DNA from: Closterium sp. Naga37s-1
Lineage: Eukaryota; Streptophyta; Zygnematophyceae; Desmidiales; Closteriaceae
Assembly (NCBI GenBank): GCA_947471745.1
Contig: CANJKZ010001109.1
Location: 1,798,001 to 1,862,000 of the forward strand
DNA: 64,000 nt
Direction: 5' to 3'
Shown: one piece after another, positions 33,026 to 44,003 of the stretch
How the letters are laid out: every line of letters begins with the position of its first letter
Numbering within the stretch: the first letter of the stretch is position 1
The notes under the pieces: model-generated
The model's input: the letters and a program-made list of their open reading frames with translations, nothing else
Database searches by the model: none
Told to the model about the DNA's origin: nothing
Translations under genes and position numbers: made by a program

Positions 33026-35228
33026 ACAGCAGATAACACCAACACAGCGGTAGCTTTGCGCTTCAAGCAGTCAAGTCGCCTCAACGCAAGCGAACCCCAC
33101 CACTCAAGTACAAGCATCAACAACGTCGACGGGACAACATGCGCAAGGAACAAGAAACATCGTCAGCTGCATGGCAAGACTGACCGACTCCTGCATCACC
33201 GAGTCACCACCGCACTACTCACCGGAAGAGCAACTCGAAAACAGCACCCCTCGCCGCGAGTCACTCCAACCGAACCCGACGTATGCAGCCATCGCTCAAA
33301 GCGAGCCGTCCGGGAAAGACACTTGGTTCTTGGACAGTTGCTGCGGACAGCATATGTGCTCTTCGGGTCGTTTCGTTCAACGAGAATACCAACTTCAACG
33401 CGACGTTGTCATCACCGTCGCCAACAATCAGAACCTGCGCACACGACGACAAGGCGTAGTGCAACTTCAGTCACGAGAAACAAACGTCATACTGCAAATG
33501 TCAAAGGTTTTAATTGCAGAGGGACTCGGCTACAACTTACTGAGTGTCAGTCAGCTGATGGCGAAAGGTATCCACCTCGAAGCAGACAGCACAACTCAGG
33601 AGTTCAAGCTGTACCACGGGAGAGGAGGCCTCTACATCGGCAAGGCCGTGCTGAAGAACAACGTGTTAGCAGAGAGGGGAATCAAGCGGCTCATCTCCCT
33701 TCCCTACGCCCATCAACAGCAAGGTGTAGCAGAGAGAATGAACAGGACTCTCCAGAACACCATGCGCAAGCTGCTACGTGGCATGCGGCTTCCCAACCAC
33801 CAATGGCCCGAAGAAATGGACCACGCTGTCATACTGCACAACTTGCTCTCGACATCATCGCTCCTGAACAACGCATCACCGCACCTGCTGTGGACGGGAA
33901 AACAGGGCAGCACAAAAATGTTAAGAGTTTTCGGCTGCATGGTACAGTACCGACCCCCAGCTGCACGAGCCGGCCGATTCTCCCAACGCGCACAGTGGGG
34001 ACTACACCTGGGCATCGAAAAGAATTACAACGCGTGGAAGATTTTTTACGTCCACTCAAAGAAAACAGTAGCAGCACGTGATGTCATTTTCTACGAGCGA
34101 GTCACACTCCCGACGTACCTTGCCAACCTGGAAGAAGACCGGGACCCCACAGGTGGTTTTCATGGTGACCGAGCCTTCGCCTCGGCAGCAGACGAAGCTG
34201 ACTGGGACGAGCAGAACGTGGATGAAGCCTCGGAGGAAGCCGGACCTCTCCCTTACTGCTCTGTCGACGTCCCAATGGATGACGAAAATCCTCGCGAAAG
34301 CGCCAACGCCGAAGTATTTTACCACTTCGCCGACAACGAATACGTTACACCTGCAAGAGTCAACACCAACGAAGCAGAAAACATAGGGCCCAATTTCATA
34401 CCTGACCCAGAAGCAGGAGACGAAGCAGCTTATCCCGAGGACACAACACTTCCCCGCTACATATAGAGTGGCCTCCAGATACTCGGCCTCGTCACCGCGG
34501 TCCACGGCACAGCGATTCCTAAGGAGCCTGCCACAGTTCAGCAGGCTCTGGGGGGGGAGCATAAGGAAAAATGGTGCGAAGCCATGGACAAGGAGCTGAA
34601 AGCACTGGAAGAACGAAACACCTGGAAGGTCGTTCCCATCAGCGTGGCACGCAACAAAACGGTACTCACCGGAAAATGGGTTTTCCGTGTGAAGACAAAG
34701 GCAGACGGCACCATCGACAAGTTTAAGGCGCGCTGGGTCGTGCGCGGTTTTGACCAAGAGCACGGACGCGATTTCACCGAGACGTTCGCCCCGGTCAGCC
34801 GACACACTTCGCTTCGAATTCTCCTCGCGATCGCCGCCATGAAGAAGAAGAAGAAGCTACGGCAAATTGACGTCGCCAATGCATTTCTCTACGCACCTGT
34901 TGATGCCGAAATCTTCGTCGAACTTCCACACGGCTCCAACGGAGAGCCCAACCAAGTCTGTCAGCTGCTGAAGTCCCTGTACGATATTAAACAGGCCCCA
35001 AGACTGTGGCAACAGTACCTACATGCTAGACTTATCCGCATCGGATTCCGCCAACTACCGCACGATCAGGGCATGTACCGGCTCACGAAAGGCAACGACT
35101 ACATTCTACTCATCGTCTGCGTGGACGACCTGCTCTACATTGGCTCGACCGACGACGTCACTACCTGGTTCGAAGGGGAGCTGCAGCAAGATCTCACGCT
35201 CACGGTCTCATCCACCGTCACACAGTAT
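33026..35228 (+). pseudogene. Copia G protease-integrase-RT with internal deletion, cut by E
   Basis: An open frame from 33171 carries the protease (WFLDSCCGQHM) and LQSRETNVILQMSKVLIAEGLGYNLLSVSQLM. At ~33666 it jumps directly to LAERGIKRLISLPYAHQQQGVAERMNRT: the integrase zinc finger and the first two catalytic Asp residues are gone, yet the frame is kept. TAG at 34464-34466 (CAG in C). RT follows with WVFRVKTKADGTIDK, IDVANAFLYAPVDAEIF and LYDIKQAPRLW. The catalytic motif reads CVDD, not YVDD (~35117). RT is broken at ~35228 by fragment E and continues at 39569. Confidence 0.87.
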
Positions 35229-38200
35229 CTCCTCACTCCTCCTCGTTCCCTCCCACAGAGGCTCCCCTGCAGACTCTCCACCTGGACGTGTGGGGCCCAG
35301 CCCGCGTCCGTGGACAGGGCCACGAGCGGTACTTCCTGCTGGTCGTCGACGACTACACGCGCTACACCACGGTCTTCCCCTTGCGCACCAAGGGTGAGGT
35401 CCCTGATGTTTTGATCCCCTGGATCCGCGCTGCTTGTCTCCAGCTCCGCGAGCGGTTCCATTCGGACTTTCCCGTCCTGCGTCTGCACTCTGACAGGGGT
35501 GGTGAGTTTTCCTCCGACCTCTTGGCAGCCTACTGTGCGGAGCACAGCATCCGCCAGACGTTCACACTTCCGGCCTCTCCACAGCAAAATGGGGTTGCTG
35601 AGCGCCGCATTGGCTTAGTCATGGAGGTCGCTCGTACCTCCATGATCCATGCGGCTGCCCCCCATTTCCTGTGGCCGTTTGCAGTGCAGTACGCTGCGCA
35701 TCAGCTCAACCGCTGGCCCCGTGTCTCTGCTCCGGAGACCTCGCCCACACTGCGTTGGACGGGGAAGGTTGGCGATGCGTCGGTGTTCCGGGTCTGGGGA
35801 TGTCGAGCCTTTGTCCGCGATACGTCCGCGGACAAGCTCTCCTCCCGTGCCGTTCCCTGTGTCTTCCTTGGCTTTGTCCCTGACGCGCCTGGCTGGCAGT
35901 TTTACCACCCCACCTCGCGCCGTGTCCTACCCTCTCAGGACGTCACGTTTGACGAGTCGGTCCCCTTTTACCGTCTCTTCCCCTACCGCACTGCCCCGCT
36001 CCCCCCTCCGCCGCTCTTCCTCATGCCAGGTGCTGCTTCGGTAGACCCCCTCCCTCCCCAGGGTCCTGCTCCCTCAGGTGTTTCCCAGGTAGACCCGGTC
36101 GAGCCTGTCGAGGTAGCTGTCGACTCTGGTCCTGCACGAGGTACTGCGTCTGGGGGTGCTGAGACTGGGGGTGCTGAGTCTGGGGGTGCTGAGACTGGGG
36201 GTGCTGAGCCTGGGGGTGCTGAGGCTGGGGGTGCTGAGCCTGGGGGTGCTGAGACTGGCGGTGCTGAGCCTGGGGGAGCTGAGACTGACCGTGCTGCGCC
36301 TGGTGGCACTCCCTCTTCACAGCAGCTGCGTGAGTGGTACTCTCAGCGTTGCAGCCTCCAGCATGGGGCTGATGGAGCTGGGGGTTCTGCCGGAGTTGGA
36401 GCTGGTGGTGCTGCGGGTGCTGTGTCGCGGCCGGAGCCTCCCTCCCCACAGCGGCTGCGTGAGTGGTACGCTCGACGCTGCAGCCTCCGGAGCGGCGCTC
36501 CTAGCGCTGGGTTGCCGCCCGCTAGAGGCTCTGGTGCTGCTGGAGGTGCTGGAGCCTCTGGTCCTGGAGGTGCTAGTACAGGTGGTCCTGTAGCTGCTGG
36601 GACTGGGGGTTCTGCTGGAGGTGGAGCTGGAGTTGCTGGAGCTGGTGCTACTGGAGGTGCTGCTGGTGCTGGAGCTGCTGGAGGTGCTGCTGGTGCTGGA
36701 GCTGCTGGAGGTACTGCTGGTGCTGGAGTTGGAGCTGGAGGTGCTGGAGTTGCTGGAGCTGCCTGTGGAGCTGAGGCCGCTGGGCCTCCTGGAGTTGGTG
36801 TAGCTGCTGACCCTGGTGTTGGTGTTGTAGGGGCTGGAGCTGGAGGTGCTGACGCTCGTCCTCCTGCAGGTGCTGGAGCCGATGGTGCGGCTGGAGCTGA
36901 TGCTGCTGGGGGTACTGGAGTTGGCACTACTGGAGCTGCTGGTGGTGCTACCGGAGTTGGAGATGCTGCTGGGGGTTCTGGTGCTGTCTCTGCTGGTTCT
37001 GGGGGTGCTTCACGGCCGCGGCCGTACTTCGTTCCGCTCCTTCAGCAGGTTCTTGGTCAGCCGCCTCCTCCTTGTCCTTCTCCCTCCTTAGAGTGTCCTC
37101 CGCCTGTCCACTCGCAGTCACAGTTACAGCCTGCCTCGCCACTCCCTGGTCCTTCTCGCCTATTCGTGCTGCTCGCACTCGTCGTCGTGTCCCGCGTCGG
37201 CGTCCTCCTGCTGTCCCGGGCACTCACCAGATGACGCTTCGTCCTTCCACTGCTCCACAGCGTGTCCCTCTGCCTTCTCCTCCTGCGTCCTCCCTCCCTG
37301 CCCTTGCTGACCCGGAGTCTGACTCTCTTCGTGCTGCTAGTCCTACTGTCACGCGTCTCCTGGCCACGGCTGTCACTGACCCTTCCTTTGAGTCTGCTGA
37401 TGCGACTGCCTTAGTTGCTGAGCTTGTCGACTTTGCTGCTCACTGGCGTCTAGACTGCGCTGCGAGTTTTGTTGCTGAGTCTAAGTCTGTCTGTCCTCCG
37501 TCCGTCGTGGGTGAGTGTGCTCTTGGCACGGACGTCCTTGAGGACAGTCAAGAGGAGTTTGAGTGCTTTGCCGCTGCTGTACCTCATCTCGTGTCCATGC
37601 TGATTGCACCTGAGGGAGACCCGGATGCCCTAGACATCCCGACCCCGCGCTCTTACGCTGAGGCGATCGCGGGTGAGTACTCCTCTCAGTGGCAGTCAGC
37701 CATGGACGCAGAGATGGCATCCTGGAAGTCCACTGGCACTTACGTCGACGAGGTTCCCCCTCCTGGGGCGAACATCGTCAGTGGCATGTGGATTTTCAGG
37801 GTGAAGCGGCCGCCAGGTTCTCCGCCTGTCTTCAAGGCTCGTTACGTTGCTCGAGGCTTCAGCCAGCGAGAGGGAGTAGACTTCTTCCAGACCTTCTCCC
37901 CCACCCCGAAGATGACCACTCTTCGGGTGCTACTGCACGTTGCCGCTCAGCGTGACTACGAGCTTCACTCTCTTGACTTCAGCACAGCTTTCTTGCAGGG
38001 CAGCCTACACGAGTAGATCTGGCTGCGCCGCCCTCCTGGCTTCACTGGGTCGTTTCCTCCTGGTACCCAGTGGAGCCTCCGGCGGCCGGTCTACGGTCTC
38101 CGCCAGGCGCCACGTGAGTGGCACGACACACTGAGGACTACACTTGCGGCTCTTGGGTTCGCGCCCTCTACTGCTGACCCGTCGCTGTTTCTGCGCACCG

Positions 38201-39210
38201 ACACTTCACTGCCGCCGTTCTACATCCTCGTGTACGTCGACGACTTGGTCTTTGCCACTGCTGACACTGAGGCTCTTGCCCTGGTGAAGTCGGAGCTGCA
38301 GAAGAGACACACGTGCACAGACCTGGGTGAGCTGCGCAGCTACCTTGGCTTGCAGATCGCCCGGGACAGAGCACGCCGCACCATCACACTGACTCAGTCA
38401 CACATGGTGCAGCAGGTCCTTCAGCGCTTCGGCTTCACCTGGTCCTCGGCACAGGCCACTCCTCTGGCTACAGGTCACTCGCTCTCAGCTCCACCTTCGG
38501 ACGAGTCCGTAGAGCCGAGTGGTCCTTACCCAGAGCTAGTTGGCTGCCTCATGTACCTGATGACTTGCACTCATCCTGACCTCGCGTACCCTCTTGGCCT
38601 TCTGGCTCGCTACGTGGCTCCTGGTCGGCACCGAAAGGTGCACAAGGATGCTGCTAAGAGGGTACTCCGCTACTTGTGCAATACATCAGGCATGGGGCTT
38701 GTGCTTGGAGGGAGGAGCTCAGTTGTCCTCACTGGGCACTCAGACGCTTCTTGGGTTGACGACCAGGCTACTCAGCGGTCGTCACAGGGTTACACCTTCA
38801 GTCTTGGCTCTGGCTCTGTCTCTTGGCGTTCTACACGCTCGTCTTCAGTTCTCAGCTCCAGTTGTGAGGCTGAGATCTACGCCACAGCCATGGCTGCACA
38901 GGACTTACGCTGGCTCACCTATCCGCTGACCGACCTGGGAGAGCGGCCTCGTTCTTCTCCAGTGCTGTACGTCGACAAGAAGGCTGCCATTGCCTTGTGT
39001 GAGGAGCACATACTGGAGCATAGAACGAAGCACATCGCTCTGCGTTACTTCCTGGCTCGAGAGTTGCAGCAGCGTGGTCAGCTTCGTCTGCGTTACGTGG
39101 CCACTCGGGCCAACACTGCTGATATATTCACCAAGGCACTTCAGTCTGGTGATCATCAGCGTTTCTGCACTGTGCTAGGGCTTGTGCCCACTTTTCCTCA
39201 CTTGCTGTAG
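35229..39210 (+). pseudogene. Copia E integrase-RT-RNase H
   Basis: Integrase core: LHLDVWGP, VVDDYTRY, LHSDRGGEFSSD, QQNGVAERRIGLVMEVARTS. Then a Pro-rich stretch, repeated GGAEPGGAE-type pentapeptides, and a ~190-residue Ala/Gly tract, ending at RPRPYFVPLLQQVLG, after which RT starts. A frameshift near 37165 separates the linker from TYVDEVPPPGANIVSGMWIFRVKR. A TAG at 38014-38016 (GAG in D) interrupts RT. Catalytic YVDDLVFATAD at ~38232-38262. RNase H is complete: DASWVDD, CEAEIYATAMAAQDLRWL, RTKHIALRYFLARE, NTADIFTKAL, stop at 39210. It is a better preserved relative of D. Confidence 0.88.
36155..37010 (+). repeat. Coding repeats in the E integrase-RT linker
   Basis: 36155-36290 is a 15/30-bp tandem array (GGTGCTGAGCCTGGG type) giving GGAET/GGAEP units. 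36520-37010 is a degenerate GGTGCTGGAGCT-type array giving Ala/Gly runs. The same design, more decayed, occurs in D at ~8740-9380. Confidence 0.85.
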
Positions 39211-39438
39211 GCTTTACTTGTACTGTGATCTATATGTATATACCTGCATGCTTGCTTTGCTAGGTGGAGATCACTGTGATGTTTGTGTTACATATATGCC
39301 TCTGCATGTGCACTGGCCTTGTGGCCCTTGGCTTGTGCTCAGTGAGTGTGGTGACGTTGTGATCCACCCTGAGCTTGCTTTGCCTTTCTTGACTGGTCTT
39401 GTGACCCCTTGCTCTCCCCCACTTTGCCTATGGGGGTG

Positions 39439-39568
39439 TGTCGAATGTCATATCTGCTACAGTTTGTTTAGGTTGTAGTGGGGTAGTTACTATGGGGTAC
39501 AGTAAGTTTAGGGTTTCCTACTTGTACCCAACTCTTTCCTAGTTCAGTCACTCTTGTTGATTCTGACA
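39439..39568 (+). repeat. 3' LTR of Copia E
   Basis: 130 bp, TGTCGAATGTC..TTCTGACA, after polypurine tract CTATGGGGGTG. It shares blocks with the 144-bp LTR of element F (GTGGGGTA, TTAGGGTTTCCTA, TGTAC.CAACT), so E and F look related. 39211-39438 is the untranslated interval before it. Confidence 0.75.
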
Positions 39569-40405
39569 AACGCGATCTACCTCAGCGCCGCAAAATACAC
39601 CGGCACTATCGCCAAACGCTTCGGACTCACCCCAACTACCATCTCCACACCATATCGCTACACCGCCGGAAGTCACAAGGAAACCTCCGCTCTACTCAAG
39701 CCCGCCGGCATACGCGACTACCAACGAAAGCTAGGATGTCTGTTCTTCGCAGCCGTCACCTGCCGACCGGATCTCTCGTACTCCACAAGCCAACTCGCTA
39801 CCTACCTCAAGAAACCTGAAGCAGAGCACATGGCGGAGCTCGACCGCGCACTACACTACCTCGTCAGCACCCCAACGATCGGACTAACTTACTACAAGAC
39901 CGGAACTACGGCGCCTAAACTAATCGGCTACGTCGACGCTGATCACGCCGGCGACTCTGACAACAGGCGCTCACGCACCGGCTATATCTACCGACTCGAG
40001 CCTATCGGGCCCATCTCATGGCAGTCGAGCAAGCAGGAACTAATTGCTCTCTCCTAAGCTGAAGTAGAATATATTGCACTCTGCTCAGCCACCAAGGAAG
40101 GACTTTACATTCGCGAACTGCTGGAAGAGGCGAAACTAGCCCAGTTACCCAGCTTCTCTCTGTTCTGCGACAACCAGTCTGCAATTCGCATCGCGAACAA
40201 AAACGGATTCGCGAACAGGACGAAGCACATCGCCCTGCGATATATCTTCGTGAAGGACGAGATCGAGAAGGGAAGACTCGAGCTGTCCTACTGCCCCACG
40301 TCTGAGATGGCAGCTGATTACTTGACCAAGAAACTCGGAAAGCAGAAGTTCGAGTACTGCATGCTGCTGACTGGACAAAGCCACGTCACCAGCAACGACA
40401 CTCCA
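39569..40405 (+). pseudogene. Copia G RT end and RNase H (after E)
   Basis: Resumes with NAIYLSAAKYTGTIAKRFGLTP and runs through YVDADHAGDSDNRRSRTGY. A TAA at ~40055 replaces the Ser codon of LSSAEAEY, then EYIALCSATKEGLYIRELL, RTKHIALRYIFVKDEI and AADYLTKKLGKQ. Otherwise it is close to C. The polypurine tract GAAGGGGAG (40411-40419) and 3' LTR follow. Confidence 0.88.
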
Positions 40406-40651
40406 GAAGCGAAGGGGAGTGTTGGAAACAAGTAATTTAAGCACCTCTGTCGTGTCGAAGCACTAAGTCGTAAACGAAGCGAAGTACACTGAAGCATCGG
40501 CGAGTCAACCCTCGGAGGTTGAACAACTGCTGGAGGTTACGCGAAAGTCCAAGGTCAGCGACCTTTGACCTGACAAGTACAGCGCGACAGCAACGACAAA
40601 CAACTGACTCGTTACTGAGCAGTTGCCCGAGTCGTCACTGTATCGAACCGC

Positions 40652-42217
40652 TGTCAGAATGTTATATTTTTCTAGCCTGCAGTGGGGTACTCTATAGCGA
40701 GTATAGCCCAGATTAGGGTTTCCTATATGTACTCAACTGCCTGCTAGTGCAAACCTCTCTTTCCTGTTCTATCTTTCTGCCTCCTATTTCTCACATGCTA
40801 TCAGAGCAGGTCGACCCTCCCTGGTCGATCCTGTGGGTGGGCCCACCACCTGCTTCCGCTGCTGTCCTGTTTGTCGCGCGCCCCGTGTCGCACGACGTTT
40901 TTTTTCTTCCCGCCACGTGCTCGGGGCGCATGGCGGTTTTCTGCCCGCCGCGCGCTCGGAGCTCGCGGCGGTTTTTTGCCCGCCGTGCGCCCCGAGGCGC
41001 GGCGGTTTCCTACCCCGTCGACCCGCGCACCGCCCCCCCTCCCGTCGCCTCGTCGCGGCACCCTGGGGGCCTGCGCGCTGTCCCCTCCAGCCGCCTCGTC
41101 GCGGCGCCTTGGGGGCCCGAGCGCCGCCCCCCCCCCCTCACGTCGCCTCGTCGCGGCGCCTTGGGGGCCCGCGCGGCGCCCCCTGCCGTCGCCTCGTCGC
41201 GGCACCTTGGGGGCCCGCGCGCCGCCCTCTCCCGTCGCCTTGTCGCGGCGCTTTGGGGGCCCGTGCGTCCCCCCCCTCCCGTCGCCTCGTCGCGGCGCCC
41301 TGGGGACCCGCGCGTCGCCCCCTCCCGTCGCCCGTCGAGGCGCCCTCGGGGGCCTGCGCGCGGCCCCCCTCCCGTCGCCCATCGTGGCGCCCTCGGGGGC
41401 CCGCGCGCTGCCCCTCCTGCAGCTCGCGAACCGCCCCTGCAGCCCGCGAACCGCCCCTGCAGCCCACGCGAGTCGCCCCTGCAGCCCGCGAGCCGCATCT
41501 GCCGCCTCCTGCCCTTGTGAAACTGCGGGGTGGCGGGTGTGTGCGTCGCCACTTGCACCTCCTCCTCCTTCGTCTCCCACTGATGCAGCTATCGCTGAGG
41601 GGGGCGGATGTGTGGGAGCCGAGGGCGTGGTGCTAGGGGGGTGACATGGGAGTGGAGCTAAGGGTGCAGCAGGGGGTGTGTGAAAGGGGGTCTGCGACAG
41701 TGGGGGATAGTGTGCGGAGGTATCCGTTGTGTCGCCAGCAGCGCCAGTAGTCCGGAGGCTACAATCTCCGGTAGCCCAGCGAGCCTGCTGTGCCAGTCGC
41801 CCGTGGGTCCGTTGCTCCTGCCGCTCGTCTTAGTCGCGGAGCCAGTTACTCCTGTAGTCCGGAGGCTACAATCTCTGGTAGCCACCATGTGCGCGCTCCT
41901 GTTGCCCGTGTGTCTGCGGCTTCACCCGTCGCCTCCAATCTCCTCTCCTCTCACAGTCCAGCCTCCTCCTCCTCACTTGCCCTTTGTGAATGCCTCTAGC
42001 TGTACTTGTGCTTGTGAACTATTGCTATGCCTGCTTGTTGTGCTGATTACACCCCACTTTGGCTATGGGGGTGTGTCAGAATGTTATATTTGTCTAGCCT
42101 GCAGTGGGGTACTCTATAACGAGTACAGCCCAGATTAGGGTTTCCTATATGTACTCAACTGCTTGCTAGTGCAAACCTCTCTTTCCTGTTCTATCTTTCT
42201 GCCTCCTATTTCTCACA
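40652..42217 (+). mobile_element. Non-autonomous LTR element F (TRIM/LARD-like)
   Basis: 1,566 bp with 144-bp LTRs (40652-40795 and 42074-42217) differing at 4 sites, target duplication accgc (40647-40651 and 42218-42222), primer site TGCTATCAGAGC at 40796 and polypurine tract CTATGGGGGTG before the 3' LTR. The 1.28-kb interior has no gag or pol similarity and is very GC-rich. Similar LTR blocks, polypurine tract and 3' untranslated region suggest it is mobilised by D/E-type elements. The low LTR divergence makes it one of the youngest insertions here. Confidence 0.92.
41043..41415. repeat. 46-49-bp GC-rich minisatellite inside F
   Basis: About eight imperfect copies of CGTCGCCTCGTCGCGGCGCC.. 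plus a GGGGGCCCGCGCG spacer. Immediately after (41416-41490) come about four copies of a shorter CCTGCAGCCCGCGA unit. Reading frames are open on both strands only because of this composition. Confidence 0.85.
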
Positions 42218-42434
42218 ACCGCAACAGCAACAGTAAAACAGTTATTAGCTATAACCTTTCATATTCCCTTGTACTCTTATAAAAGCTTGTATCTCTTTGC
42301 TTTAATCAATCTACTTTGCCCTCACATACTAGCGCAAGGTGGTTCACAGACTTTCATTAAACGCTTCCGCTATTACATTGTTCCTACTCAGAGTTTAGTC
42401 CTGCAAATATCCTAAGGGCTATCTCAGCCCAACA

Positions 42435-43868
42435 TGAATAAGATTTCAATTCTGTAGTTATCAGAGCAACGTGATAGTGCAGCTTCACGAAGCCGAAAGA
42501 TGTACCCATGGCTACGAGCTCGAGGTCATTGTGGCCCTGTTCTGTTGCTGCATCAGTTGTGCGGAACTCTCCGCACAACACCAGTTGATGCTTCGTAAAG
42601 GCTTCCATGGTAGGGCCTCGAATCCTATGTTACAAGGGCGCATTCCTTTAAACATGCTTGGGACCCTTAACTTCATCCCGAACCTAACCAGTACTGTGCT
42701 GTGCTATGTAGTTGTTTTAGCGCAAAAGTACGGTGAACCCGTTACACGGTGCTATCCCCCACTCCTAGGCAATCTGGATGCGAGGCTTGTGCTATCTCGG
42801 TCCCCGCCCAGATAGGGGATTTAGGGATAGCACAAGTAGTCACGGGCATGGATAAACATTCGATGGCAGGGTAGAGGGCAGTGCCCCAATGTCATCTGGC
42901 CCAAGCTGATAAAACATTGTTCAACTTTGGACGTTTGTTGAACCTAGGGGTGATTTTGGTGGCAGTAGAGGTTGGCGAAATTTCATGTATCTGGATTTTT
43001 CGTTTCAACGTACAATAAAGGTCCAAGAAGCCTTTGTAGTTGCGGAGAAGGTGGAAGGAAGACGTTTCGCGCTATCCTGGGGTCTTGACGATTTAGTGGA
43101 AGCAACACGCAACATTGGTTGTGATGTGTTGTCCACGGCGCATTCGCCGATTGGCAACAGAACAGGGCCTTCTTTTTCAGAAAGGGAGATGGTTATTACC
43201 GTAACTCACTGTAACGGAGTGTGCCATAGATAATTCACGGCGCGAGCTGTTCCTCCTGACTGAAAGGTCAAATTCGCGGTCCCAGAAATGGCCAGTTGCT
43301 GCTGGTTTCTTGCGAATTTCTGACGAATGGGCGAGCACCCACCACAAGAAAGCACACCACATACGTGCAGATCAACCAATGTGGAAGTGCCAGATGCATT
43401 TCGGCGCTGCTCATTGTTGTCCCATCCCAGCACGGCGTGTGGCATTCTAGAATCTTTTTGTGTACAGCAACAAGGGTGTAAAAAATGCGGATTTCGGCCC
43501 ATCCACACACATACGTGTACTTCTCTGCACCTGGAAAGGGATATTGTCTCCACATCAAATTTCTACGCCACCACTGACTTGATCCTGCTCAGCGTAATTC
43601 CCCTGGAATTTAGAGGCGTGGCCGTAAACCGCTTGTGGCTGGGCATGAAAAGTTTGGTTAAACACCAACATCGGGTAACAGGACTGAAAAAATATGAATA
43701 CAGTTCCGACTTCGGATGCATTTACGTTCACTATAATGTATTTACACTAGTGATAACCAGAGTGATGAACTTTCAAGTGTATTTTTACTGGTTTGGGAGT
43801 CGTCTTCTTGAATTTCTCGAGAACCCAGGCAACCCAGCCCTTCCCCAGCTCCACCACACATTCTGAAG
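42435..43868. other. Intergenic interval between G and the kinase gene
   Basis: Starts with the tgaat duplication of G. There is no recognisable gene. Short frames (for example 42985-43233 plus and 43268-43558 minus) have no family signature. The right end should include the promoter of the kinase gene. Confidence 0.5.
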
Positions 43869-44003
43869 ATGAATGTGAAATGTCTCAACGATGCTCGTGT
43901 CCTAGCGCTCTCTCACCAACTCGCCCACCCTTGCTGCTGCTGCTTCAGCTGCTGCTGCTGCACACGCAGCTGTGTTCCGCGCACAGCGACCCAGGCAGCG
44001 CGC

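Larger units (their letters stand above)
35229..39568 (+). mobile_element. Copia fragment E (D family), 5'-truncated, inside G RT
   Basis: Begins in mid-integrase (PLQTLHLDVWGP) and ends with an LTR at 39439-39568. At the left junction the bases ctc are shared by both sides. About 25 bp of G that are present in C are missing at the join, so insertion was followed by a deletion that removed the 5' half of E together with some target DNA. Confidence 0.85.
31350..42434 (+). mobile_element. Copia retrotransposon G, sister of C, with two nested insertions
   Basis: LTRs of 444 bp (31350-31793, and 40420-42434 once insert F and its duplication are removed) flanked by tgaat at 31345-31349 and 42435-42439. 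Same gene order and start peptide as C, but LTRs and coding sequence are clearly diverged. It lost about 970 bp of integrase, acquired fragment E in RT and the non-autonomous element F in its 3' LTR. Confidence 0.92.
40420..42434 (+). repeat. 3' LTR of Copia G, split by F
   Basis: 40420-40651 and 42223-42434 together equal 444 bp, as in the 5' LTR, after removing F (1,566 bp) and one 5-bp duplication. Ends CAGCCCAACA followed by tgaat. Confidence 0.92.

Noticed and set aside
40747-41644. Several ~260-codon ORFs on both strands in element F
   Set aside because: GC-rich minisatellite lacks stop codons in all frames; no domain, and the frames compete equally.
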